Shown here piece by piece: positions 41,001-52,064 of a stretch of 64,000 nt of DNA (position 1 is its first letter; every line of letters starts with the position of its first letter). This DNA comes from Acholoe squamosa. Its lineage: Eukaryota > Annelida > Polychaeta > Phyllodocida > Polynoidae. The stretch is from positions 37,081,113-37,145,112 of the forward strand of contig OX439038.1 of assembly GCA_949317995.1 (NCBI GenBank), given 5' to 3'. A model generated the notes under the pieces. That model worked only from the letters and a program-made list of their open reading frames with translations, was not told the DNA's origin and did no database searches. The translations under genes were made by a program, and so were the position numbers.

Positions 41001-42599
41001 AAAGAAACATCTGAAAAAATAAAAACAGTAAAGCTGATGGGGATAGAGTCTTGAAGCTTTGTCAGATGGTTGATTCAGGTCTGAAACGATTCAACACATT
41101 TTTCTTTTGCTTTTCAACCTGAGTCAACAGGAAGAAATAAACAAACACTAAAACTGTTGGACCTAGTGTCTTGAAACTGTGTCACGTGGTAATTTTAAAC
41201 CTGAAAATGCATGTTCACATTGATTTTGGGCAGATGTGCACAGGAACATGTGAAAATTTAAAAACTCTGAAACCATTGCAGATAGAGTCTTGAAACTTTG
41301 TCAGATGGTTTATTGAGGTCTGAAACCACTCAACCCAGTTCTGTTTTGCTTTTTCACCTGAGGCAACAGGTAGAAATCAACAAACACTAAAACCAAGTGT
41401 CTTGAAACTGTCACGTGGTAATTTTAGGCCTGAAAATGCATTTTTACATTGATTTTGGACAGAAAACTAACAGGAACATGTGAAAATTTAAACACTCTAA
41501 AATTATTGCCGATGGTCTTGAAACTTTGTCAGATGGTTGATTCAGGTCTGAAACCACTCAACACAGTTCTGTTTTGCTTTTCTACCTGAGGCAACATGTA
41601 GAAATCGACCTACACCTAAACTGTTGGACCTAGTGTCTTGAACCTGTGTCACATGGTAGTTTTAGGCCTGGAAATGCATATTTTCATTGATTTTGGAGAG
41701 AAAACTAAAAGGAACAGGTGAAAATTTAAAAACTCTGAAATCGTTGCAGATAGAGACTTGAAACTTGTCAGATGGTTGATTTTGGTCTGAAACCAATCAA
41801 CACAGTTCTGTTTTGCTTTTTCACCTCAGGCATCATGTAGAAATCAACTAACACTAAAACTGTTGGACCTAGTGTCTTGAAACTGTGTCTCGTGGTAATT
41901 TTAAGCCTGAAATTGCATATTCACATTGATTTTGGGCAGATAATAACAGGAACAAGTGAAAATTTAAAAACTCTGAAACCATTGCAGATAGAGTATTGAA
42001 ACTTTGTCAGATGCTTGATTCAGGTCTGAAACCACTCAACACAGTTCTATTTTGCTTTTCTACCTGAGGCAACATGTAGAAATCGACCAACACCAAAACT
42101 GTTGGACCTAGTGTCTTGAACCTGTGTCACATGGTAGTTTTAGGCCTGGAAATGTATGTTTTCATTGATTTTGGAGAGAAAACTAAAAGGAACAGGTGAA
42201 AACTTAAAAACTCTGAAATTGTTGCAGATAGAGACTTGAAACTTTGTCAGATGGTTGATTCAGGTCTGAAACCACTCAACCCAGTTCTGTTTTGCTTTTT
42301 CACCTCAGGCAACAGGTAGAAATCAACAAACACTAAAACCAAGTGTCTTGAAACTGTGTCACGTGGCAATTTTAGGCCTGAAAATGTATTTTTACATTGA
42401 TTTTGGACAGAAAACTAACAGGAACATGTGAAAATTTAAACACTCTAAAATTGTTGGCAATGGTCTTGAAACTTTGTCAGATGGTTGATTCAGGTCTGAA
42501 ACCACTCAACACAGTTCTGTTTTGCTTTTCTACCTGAGAACATGTAGAGATCGGCCAACACCAAAACTGTTGGACCTAGTGTCTTGAACCTGGGTCACA

Positions 42600-45500
42600 T
42601 GGTAGTTTTAGGCCTGGAAATTCTTTTCAACCTGAGTCAACAGGAAGAAATAAACAAAACACTAAAACTGTTGGACCTAGTGTCTTGAAACTGTGTCACG
42701 TGGTAATTTTAAACCTGAAAATGCATGTTCACATTGATTTTGGGCAGATGTGCACAGGAACATGTGAAAATTTAAAAACTCTGAAACCATTGCAGATAGA
42801 GTCTTGAAACTTTGTCAGATGGTTTATTGAGGTCTGAAACCACTCAACCCAGTTCTGTTTTGCTTTTTCACCTGAGGCAACAGGTAGAAATCAACAAACA
42901 CTAAAACCAAGTGTCTTGAAACTGTCACGTGGTAGTTTTAAACCTGAAAATGCATTTTTACATTGATTTTGGACAGAAAACTAACAGGAACATGTGAAAA
43001 TTTAAACACTCTAAAATTATTGCCGATGGTCTTGAAACTTTGTCAGATGGTTGATTCAGGTCTGAAACCACTCAACACAGTTCTGTTTTGCTTTTCTACC
43101 TGAGGCAACATGTAGAAATCGACCTACACCAAAACTGTTGGACCTAGTGTCTTGAACCTGGGTCACATGGTAGTTTTAGGCCTGGAAATGTATATTTTCA
43201 TTGATTTTGGAGAGAAAACTAAAAGGAACAGGTGAAAATTTAAAAACTCTGAAATCGTTGCAGATAGAGACTTGAAACTTGTCAGATGGTTGATTTTGGT
43301 CTGAAACCAATCAACACAGTTCTGTTTTGCTTTTTCACCTCAGGCATCATGTAGAAATCAACAAACACTAAAACTGTTGGACCTAGTGTCTTGAAACTGT
43401 GTCTCGTGGTAATTTTAAGCCTGAAATTGCATATTCACATTGATTTTGGGCAGATAATAACAGGAACAAGTGAAAATTTAAAAACTCTGAAACCATTGCA
43501 GATAGAGTATTGAAACTTTGTCAGATGCTTGATTCAGGTCTGAAACCACTCAACACAGTTCTATTTTGCTTTTCTACCTGAGGCAACATGTAGAAACCGA
43601 CCAACACCAAAACTGTTGGACCTAGTGTCTTGAACCTGTGTCACATGGTAGTTTTAGGCCTGGAAATGTATGTTTTCATTGATTTTGGAGAGAAAACTAA
43701 AAGGAACAGGTGAAAATTTAAAAACTCTGAAATTGTTGCAGATAGAGACTTGAAACTTTGTCAGATGGTTGATTTTGGTCTGAAACCAATCAACCCAGTT
43801 CTGTTTTGCTTTTTCACCTCAGGCAACAGGTAGAAATCAACAAACACTAAAACCAAGTGTCTTGAAACTGTGTCACGTGGTAATTTTAGGCCTGAAAATG
43901 CATGTTTACATTGATTTTGGGCAGACAATAACAGGAACATGTGAAAATTTAAAAACTCTGAAACCATTGCAGATAGAGTATTGAAACTTTGTCAGATGGT
44001 TGATTCAGGTCTGAAACCACTCAACCCAGTTCTGTTTTGCTTTTTCGCCTCAGGCAACAGGTAGAAATCAACAAACACTAAAACCAAGTGTCTTGAAACT
44101 GTGTCACGTGGTAATTTTAGGCCTGAAAATGCATTTTTACATTGATTTTGGACAGAAAAGTAACAGGAACATGTGAAAATTTAAAAACTCTAAAATTATT
44201 GGCAATGGTCTTGAAACTTTGTCAGATGGTTGATTCAGGTCTGAAACCACTCAACACAGTTCTGTTTTGCTTTTTCACCTGAGGCAACAGGTAGAAATCG
44301 ACCAACACCAAAACAGTTGGACCTAGTGTGTTGAACCTGTGTCACATGGTAGTTTTTGGCCTGGAAATGTATATTTTCATTTATTTTGGAGAGAAAACTA
44401 ACAGGAACATTTGAAAATTTAAAAACTCTGAAATCGTTGCTGATGGTCTTGACATTTTGTCAGATGGTTGATGGAGGTCTGAAACGACTCAACACAGTTC
44501 TATTTTGCTTTTTCACCTGAGGCAACAGGTAGAAATCAACAAACACTAAAACTGTTGGACCTAGTGTCTTGAAACTGTGTCACGTGGTAATTTTAAGCCT
44601 GAAAATGCATGTTCACATTGATTTTGGGCAGATAAGAACAGGAACATGTGAAAATTTAAAAACTCTGAAACCGTTGCAGATAGAGTCTTGAAACTTTGTC
44701 AGATGGTTGATTCAGGTCTGAAACCACTAAACACAAGTCTGTTTTGCTTTTTCACCTCAGGGAACAGGTAGAAATCAACAAACACTAAAACTGTTGGACC
44801 TAGTGTCTTTAAACCTTGTCAGGTGGTATCTTTCGGCCTGAAATGCATATTTTCATTGATTTTGGGAAGAAAACTTAAAGAAACATCTGAAAAAATAAAA
44901 ACAGTAAAGCTGATGGGGATAGAGTCTTGAAGCTTTGTCAGATAGTTGATTCAGGTCTGAAACGATTCAACACATTTTTCTTTTGCTTTTCAACCTGAGT
45001 CAACAGGAAGAAATAAACAAACACTAAAACTGTTGGACCTAGTGTCTTGAAACTGTGTCACGTGGTAATTTTAAACCTGAAAATGCATGTTCACATTGAT
45101 TTTGGGCAGATGTGCACAGGAACATGTGAAAATTTAAAAACTCTGAAACCATTGCAGATAGAGTCTTGAAACTTTGTCAGATGGTTTATTGAGGTCTGAA
45201 ACCACTCAACCCAGTTCTGTTTTGCTTTTTCACCTGAGGCAACAGGTAGAAATCAACAAACACTAAAACCAAGTGTCTTGAAACTGTCACGTGGTAATTT
45301 TAGGCCTGAAAATGCATTTTTACATTGATTTTGGACAGAAAACTAACAGGAACATGTGAAAATTTAAACACTCTAAAATTATTGCCGATGGTCTTGAAAC
45401 TTTGTCAGATGGTTGATTCAGGTCTGAAACCACTCAACACAGTTCTGTTTTGCTTTTCTACCTGAGGCAACATGTAGAAATCGACCAACACCAAAACTGT

Positions 45501-48500
45501 TGGACCTAGTGTCTTGAACCTGTGTCACATGGTAGTTTTAGGCCTGGAAATGTATATTTTCATTGATTTTGGAGAGAAAACTAAAAGGAACAGGTGAAAA
45601 TTTAAAAACTCTGAAATCGTTGCAGATAGAGACTTGAAACTTGTCAGATGGTTGATTTTGGTCTGAAACCAATCAACACAGTTCTGTTTTGCTTTTTCAC
45701 CTCAGGCATCATGTAGAAATCAACAAACACTAAAACTGTTGGACCTAGTGTCTTGAAACTGTGTCTCGTGGTAATTTTAAGCCTGAAATTGCATATTCAC
45801 ATTGATTTTGGGCAGATAATAACAGGAACAAGTGAAAATTTAAAAACTCTGAAACCATTGCAGATAGAGTATTGAAACTTTGTCAGATGCTTGATTCAGG
45901 TCTGAAACCACTCAACACAGTTCTATTTTGCTTTTCTACCTGAGGCAACATGTAGAAATCGACCTACACCAAAACTGTTGGACCTAGTGTCTTGAACCTG
46001 TGTCACATGGTAGTTTTAGGCCTGGAAATGTATGTTTTCATTGATTTTGGAGAGAAAACTAAAAGGAACAGGTGAAAATTTATGGTTGATGGAGGTCTGA
46101 AACGACTCAACACAGTTCTATTTTGCTTTTTCACCTCAGGCAACAGGTAGAAATCAACAAACACTAAAACCAAGTGTCTTGAAACTGTGTCACGTGGTAG
46201 TTTTAGGCCTGAAAATGCATTTTTACATTGATTTTGGACAGAAAACTAACAGGAACATGTGAAAATTTAAACACTCTAAAATTATTGGCAATGGTCTTGA
46301 AACTTTGTCAGATGGTTGATTCAGGTCTGAAACCACTCAACACAGTTCTGTTTTGCTTTTTCACCTGAGGCAACAGGTAGAAATCGACCAACACCAAAAC
46401 AGTTGGACCTTGTGTGTTGAACCTGTGTCACATGGTAGTTTTTGGCCTGGAAATGTATATTTTCATTGATTTTGGAGAGAAAACTTACAGGAACATTTGA
46501 AAATTTAAAAACTCTGAAATCATTGCTGATGGTCTTGACATTTTGTCAGATGGTTGATGGAGGTCTGAAACGACTCAACACAGTTCTATTTTGCTTTTTC
46601 ACCTGAGGCAACAGGTAGAAATCAACAAACACTAAAACTGTTGGACCTAGTGTCTTGAAAGTGTGTCACGTGGTAATTTTAAGCCTGAAAATGCATGTTC
46701 ACATTGATTTTGGGCAGATAAGAACAGGAACATGTGAAAATTTAAAAACTCTGAAACCGTTGCAGATAGAGTCTTGAAACTTTGTCAGATGGTTGATTCA
46801 GGTCTGAAACCACTAAACACAAGTCTGTTTTGCTTTTTCACCTCAGGGAACAGGTAGAAATCAACAAACACTAAAACTGTTGGACCTAGTGTCTTTAAAC
46901 CTTGTCAGGTGGTATCTTTCGGCCTGAAATGCATATTTTCATTGATTTTGGGAAGAAAACTTAAAGAAACATCTGAAAAAATAAAAACAGTAAAGCTGAT
47001 GGGGATAGAGTCTTGAAGCTTTGTCAGATGGTTGATTCAGGTCTGAAACGATTCAACACATTTTTCTTTTGCTTTTCAACAGGAAGAAATAAACAAACAC
47101 CAAAACTGTTGGACCTAGTGTCTTGAACCTGTGTCACATGGTAGTTTTAGGCCTGGAAATGTATATTTTCATTGATTTTGGAGAGAAAACTAAAAGGAAC
47201 AGGTGAAAATTTAAAAACTCTGAAATCGTTGCAGATAGAGACTTGAAACTTGTCAGATGGTTGATTTTGGTCTGAAACCAATCAACACAGTTCTGTTTTG
47301 CTTTTTCACCTCAGGCATCATGTAGAAATCAACAAACACTAAAACTGTTGGACCTAGTGTCTTGAAACTGTGTCTCGTGGTAATTTTAAGCCTGAAATTG
47401 CATATTCACATTGATTTTGGGCAGATAATAACAGGAACAAGTGAAAATTTAAAAACTCTGAAACCATTGCAGATAGAGTATTGAAACTTTGTCAGATGCT
47501 TGATTCAGGTCTGAAACCACTCAACACAGTTCTATTTTGCTTTTCTACCTGAGGCAACATGTAGAAATCGACCAACACCAAAACTGTAGGACCTAGTGTC
47601 TTGAACCTGTGTCACATGGTAGTTTTAGGCCTGGAAATGTATGTTTTCATTGATTTTGGAGAGAAAACTAAAAGGAACAGGTGAAAATTTAAAAACTCTG
47701 AAATTGTTGCAGATAGAGACTTGAAACTTTGTCAGATGGTTGATTCAGGTCTGAAACCACTCAACCCAGTTCTGTTTTGCTTTTTCACCTCAGGCAACAG
47801 GTAGAAATCAACAAACACTAAAACCAAGTGTCTTGAAACTGTGTCACGTGGTAATTTTAGGCCTGAAAATGCATTTTTACATTGATTTTGGACAGAAAAC
47901 TAACAGGAACATGTGAAAATTTAAACACTCTAAAATTATTGGCGATGGTCTTGAAACTTTGTCAGATGGTTGATTCAGGTCTGAAACCACTCAACACAGT
48001 TCTGTTTTGCTTTTCTACCTGAGAACATGTAGAAATCGACCAACACCAAAACTGTTGGACCTAGTGTCTTGAACCTGGTTTACATGGTAGTTTTAGGCCT
48101 AGAAATGTATATTTTTATTGATTTTGGAGAGAAAACTAAGAGGAACATGTAAAAATTTAAAAACTCTGAAATCATTGCCGATGGTCTTTACACTTTGTCA
48201 GATGGTTGATGGAGGTCTGAAATGACTCAGCACAGTTCTATTTTGCTTTTTCACCTGAGGCAACAGGTAGAAATCGACCTACACTAAAACTGTTGGACCT
48301 AGTGTCTTGAAACTGTGTCTCGTGGTAATTTTAAGCCTGAAATTGCATGTTCACATTGATTTTGGGCAGATAATAACAGGAACATGTGAAAATTTAAAAA
48401 CTCTGAAACCGTTGCAGATAGAGTATTGAAACTTTGTCAGATGGTTTATTGAGGTCTGAAACCACTCAACACAATTCTGTTTTGCTTTTTCACCTGAGGC

Positions 48501-49645
48501 AACAGGTAGAAATCGACCTACACCAAAACTGTTGAACCTAGTGTCTTGAACCTGTGTCACATGGTAGTTTTAGGCCTGGAAATGTATATTTTCATTGATT
48601 TTGGAGAGAAAACTAAAAGGAACAGGTGAAAATTTAAAAACTCTGAAATCGTTGCAGATAGAGACTTGAAACTTTGTCAGATGGTTGATTCAGGTCTGAA
48701 ACCACTCAACACAGTTCTGTTTTCCTTTTTCACCTGAAGCAACAGGTAGAAATCGACCAACACCAAAACAGTTGGACCTAGTGTGTTGAACCTGTGTCAC
48801 ATGGTAGTTTTAGGCATGGAAATGTATATTTTCATTGATTTTGGAGAGAAAACTAACAGGAACATTTGAAAATTTAAAAACTCTGAAATCGTTGCTGATG
48901 GTCTTGACACTTTGTCAGATGGTTGATGGAGGTCTGAAACGACTCAACACAGTTCTATTTTGCTTTTTCACCTGAGGCAACAGGTAGAAATCAACAAACA
49001 CTAAAACTGTTGGACCTAGTGTCTTGAAACTGTGTCACGTGGTAATTTTAAGCCTGAAAATGCATGTTCACATTGATTTTGGGCAGATAACAACAGGAAC
49101 ATGTGAAAATTTAAAAACTCTGAAACCGTTGCAGATAGAGTCTTGAGACTTTGTCAGATGGTTGATTCAGGTCTGAAACCACTCAACACAATTCTGTTTT
49201 GCTTTTTCACCTCAGGCAACAGGTAGAAATCAACAAACACTAAAACTGTTGGACCTAGTGTCTTTAAACCTTGTCAGGTGGTATCTTTCGGCCTGAAATG
49301 CATATTTTCATTGATTTTGGGAAGAAAACTTAAAGAAACATCTGAAAAAATAAAAACAGTAAAGCTGATGGGAATAGAGTCTTGAAGCTTTGTCAGATGG
49401 TTGATTCAGGTCTGAAACGATTCAACACATTTTTCTTTTGCTTTTCAACCTGAGTCAACAGGTAGAAATAAACAAACACTAAAACTGTTGGACCTAGTGT
49501 CTTGAAACTGTGTCACGCGGTAATTTTAAACCTGAAAATGCATGTTCACATTGATTTTGGGCAGATGTGCACAGGAACATGTGAAAATTTAAAAACTCTG
49601 AAACCATTGCAGATAGAGTCTTGAAACTTTGTCAGATGGTTGATG
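42600..49645. repeat. Irregular, more diverged right edge of the array
   Basis: Unit order no longer follows the 12-unit period: marker spacings become 1,514, 2,362 and 4,455 bp. Abrupt unit-to-unit joins out of phase are visible near 42,621, 46,082 and 47,080. Point differences become more frequent from about 48.0 kb. Edges of satellite arrays are usually the least homogenised, which fits. Confidence 0.75.
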
Positions 49646-49812
49646 TGTGCTGAAGCCACTTAGATATGAGACAGGAGATAGACTGTACTTAGGTATTAAA
49701 CAAGGTATGGGGCACCTCGGGAACAGGGATCCTTGGCATTGGCATTGGCCTTGAAGGTCCTTGGCCTTGGCATTGAAGGGAAAGCACCTTGACCTGGGAC
49801 TGGCATAACCAG
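49646..49812 (+). mobile_element. Piece of the same LTR family (U3 end)
   Basis: This stretch matches the outer 163 bp of the solo LTR base for base, apart from a 4-bp length difference near 49,679. It is in plus orientation: the U3 TG end abuts the satellite and the LTR would read rightward. The solo LTR at 2873-3811 reads leftward. The plus orientation is also opposite to the adjacent env, pol and gag, so this is a rearranged edge and not a normal 3' LTR of the neighbouring element. Confidence 0.85.
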
Positions 49813-51746
49813 TCAGCATACTGTCCGTACCGGTCACCGGTGTAGGGCCGTGTTGGTTTAAGAATTAGGTTTTTGTTATTAATCCTGTCCACCAAGTCCC
49901 TCAGTGGCATGTGGTAGGGCTTGCCATCTGCTTCCTGTTCTATTGACTCACGTAATTCCCGTGGTATAGGATCATACACCACATCCAACTCTGCATCGTG
50001 GACCTCTGTGGTGACCCAACGAGCCATTGTCATTCCCCTCACTATCAAGTCATTCGTAGGGTATGTGATGGACTCTCCCTGCTTGTGTTTCATACATCCT
50101 TGTAAGCTATAAGGTATCCATGACTTTTCAGTCATGAAGGCACAGTCGCATCCCAGACTTATCACAGCATAGTTACTTATGGTTTTAATTTCGGGTGGTC
50201 GATTTCCGCATATTAGCTGTCCCTCAGTTTCAGATGTCACAATAAGAACCGTTTCAGAGTCCAATTGCACTGCCATTTCCTCAAAGTGTGGTTTTATGAT
50301 GTAGTCAACAATACACAGTTTATCAATGGCAGATTCGTCATTTCTGATTAAGGCAGCCACGCACTCGTCGTCGGTGATTTTCTTCATGTGGGGTACATCC
50401 GAACATAAAGTCACTGTGCTCCCGTAGCAGCTAGCCCAGTCGATGATGGGGTTTGGTATGTAGTACCTTTGGCTTATAGACAACGCAATAGCTTTTGGCA
50501 CATTGCTGACCATTGCGCCATCTGCCTTCTGTCCTGCGACCCTCACTGGTACAGGAAATTTCAGCACTTGGTACATCCTGAACAGGTGTTCTTCCGAGAC
50601 GACTGGAATGCGTAGGGTCACAATTATTGACGAGCCGTCACGTGTGCACTGAGGGCGAGCATTCTCATAGTAAAATGCTGGTGATTTAAAGGCAGCTCTA
50701 AACCTTGAATATTTCTGCCGCAGATAATCATCGGTTCGTCTCACAGCCTTTAGTATGGCCTGAGGCGGAATTATCTTTGGCGACAGCCTATGGCGAGTCA
50801 GCTGATGAATTTCTGAAGTGAAGGTCTCGAGGTGCCTCAGATTGTTCACGTAATGCAGAATCAAGCCTAATTTCACCCTGTTCAGGTATCCCAGGTACAT
50901 GAGATAAGCCCTGTTTGCCTCTATCTTAAGCTGGTTCCTAGCAGCACTAAGCTTAAAAATGTTGCGAGCATTGGTGTCCGCTGCTGCCTTTAGCCCTGAC
51001 AGTTTCACTTCTATCCTTGTAAGCATAATGTTTGTCTGCATTACTAATTCTTTCGTTATGTTCGTAAGTTCATTGTGGGCTCCAGTGAGAACTTCGATAT
51101 TCTTAGCATTGTACTCAATGTCTGAGGCGCGGCCAGTCCCGAACACATGATATCCGAATTCTGATATTAGATTTAGCACAGGTATTCCCGCTCGTTCAGT
51201 ACGGTTATGTCCCTTACTGTCTTCAGGCACGCTTTCCAACATTGTGGAGATCATAAGATGGCGCTCAGCACGAAGCTTGGAGATAAGTTCGTCCAGCCAC
51301 TGTTCAAATACATGGATTCGATCACAGACAGCCTCATACTCCTTTGTTCCATTCTCAAGTCTGACTCTACCATGGTTGAGCCGACCTATGCACATGCTAG
51401 TGACATTCACATCTTCTTTTAATCCCACATCTTGGGGGATGGTGACGGTCAGCTGTTGCACCACGTGGCTAGTGTCTGCAATAGAGATTACACGCCCTGG
51501 CTTTAACACTACCCCAAGTTTTTCCCTGTGAATTGTCTCCTGGGCAGATGTTAAAGGCCAGCACCAATACACCATCAATACTGTTGTCAGAAGAACATTG
51601 CATCCAGCCATTCTGACAAAGAAAGGTATCAGGGTTAAATCCCAGAAGCAGCAGTCACTCAAGACTTCAGATCCACAAGACTCTATACTTGGATCAGGAT
51701 TATTTCCCTGAGATCTGACGATCTTTTGTTCATTTTTTAACTCCAC
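49689..51746 (-). CDS. env: Errantivirus-like envelope protein, baculovirus F type (fossil)
   Basis: A 685-codon frame. A likely initiator is the Met at residue 46 (51611), followed by a hydrophobic stretch ending ...WPLTSAQ, which looks like a signal peptide. Residues about 183-245 resemble the furin site, fusion peptide and first helix of baculovirus F and insect errantivirus Env: a basic site NRTER, then LNLISEFGYHVFGT, then a helix with NELTNITKELV. Around residue 321, LSPKIIPPQAIL matches the F-family LSP...P block. Several Cys pairs follow (residues 440-560). In this family Env is a class I fusion glycoprotein usually made from a spliced mRNA. The final codons run into the LTR piece next door, so the protein end is not native. 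Position after gag-pol on the same strand fits, but 6.4 kb of foreign-looking DNA lies between. Confidence 0.75.
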   Translation of the reverse strand: MELKNEQKIVRSQGNNPDPSIESCGSEVLSDCCFWDLTLIPFFVRMAGCNVLLTTVLMVYWCWPLTSAQETIHREKLGVVLKPGRVISIADTSHVVQQLTVTIPQDVGLKEDVNVTSMCIGRLNHGRVRLENGTKEYEAVCDRIHVFEQWLDELISKLRAERHLMISTMLESVPEDSKGHNRTERAGIPVLNLISEFGYHVFGTGRASDIEYNAKNIEVLTGAHNELTNITKELVMQTNIMLTRIEVKLSGLKAAADTNARNIFKLSAARNQLKIEANRAYLMYLGYLNRVKLGLILHYVNNLRHLETFTSEIHQLTRHRLSPKIIPPQAILKAVRRTDDYLRQKYSRFRAAFKSPAFYYENARPQCTRDGSSIIVTLRIPVVSEEHLFRMYQVLKFPVPVRVAGQKADGAMVSNVPKAIALSISQRYYIPNPIIDWASCYGSTVTLCSDVPHMKKITDDECVAALIRNDESAIDKLCIVDYIIKPHFEEMAVQLDSETVLIVTSETEGQLICGNRPPEIKTISNYAVISLGCDCAFMTEKSWIPYSLQGCMKHKQGESITYPTNDLIVRGMTMARWVTTEVHDAELDVVYDPIPRELRESIEQEADGKPYHMPLRDLVDRINNKNLILKPTRPYTGDRYGQYADWLCQSQVKVLSLQCQGQGPSRPMPMPRIPVPEVPHTLFNT

Positions 51747-51761
51747 CTAACAACCTTCGGA

Positions 51762-51880
51762 CAGTTTTAATTCCATGAGATTAGCCAATGTTTGGTCAGT
51801 TTTCGTTCCATGAGACTAGCCAATGTTTGGTCAGTTTTAGTTCCATGAGACCCAACCACTTATGACCAGCTTTAATTCCT
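51762..51880. repeat. 35-bp tandem repeat, about 3.4 copies, with CCAAT
   Basis: Copies start at 51762, 51797, 51832 and 51867 (partial). Each begins cagttttaattccatgagat or a close variant; the first two also contain agccaatgtttggt. They lie between the env start (51746, minus) and ORF H (plus), so they could be an upstream enhancer for ORF H. The rest of 51747-51969 shows no gene. Confidence 0.75.
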
Positions 51881-51969
51881 AATGTCTCCCTGGTCCGTTT
51901 AAATTCATCAGATCCAAGAACTTTTGGTCTTTTAGGTGGTGGCACTACAGCTATGCTGCAAACTTCCTT

Positions 51970-52064
51970 CAGCTCCCTCAGTGAGTACTGCAGAGCAGCT
52001 CAGTGGCCTCTGCAGAGCAGCTCAGTGAGTAGTACATAGCAGCTCCCTGAGTGAGTAATATCCT
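51970..52064 (+). repeat. 22-26-bp repeats carrying donor-like GTGAGTA
   Basis: Four imperfect copies of a cagctc...cagtgagta unit lie directly before ORF H. Three contain GTGAGTA, which is a strong 5' splice-site sequence. A pyrimidine-rich stretch and an acceptor-like ccccagctgcag follow at once (AG at 52076-52077). The cluster may be a leader with alternative donors, or simply a promoter-proximal repeat. Confidence 0.55.

Larger units (their letters stand above)
3812..49645. repeat. Main satellite array with higher-order structure
   Basis: Continuous copies of the about 239-bp unit, some 228-230 bp through loss of about 10 bp. A rare variant (cagatgtgcacagg) marks one unit per higher-order repeat. 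It occurs near 4363, 6962, 12641, 15471, 18309, 23988, 26818, 32967, 35797, 41237, 42751, 45113 and 49568. Regular spacings are 2830-2839 bp, that is 12 units; the 5.44, 5.68 and 6.15-kb gaps are two periods with a variant copy and small gains or losses. All units point the same way. Short open frames within it recur identically with the blocks and are shadows of the repeat. No gene, tRNA or other element is seen between 3812 and 49645. Confidence 0.96.

Noticed and set aside
1-49645. CRISPR-like or integron-like array
   Set aside because: There are no unique spacers between short repeats; the whole 239-bp unit is conserved end to end, which is satellite DNA.
3812-49645. CENP-B box
   Set aside because: I noticed no TTCG...A..CGGG motif in the units. 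Centromere identity therefore rests on structure only and is not claimed.
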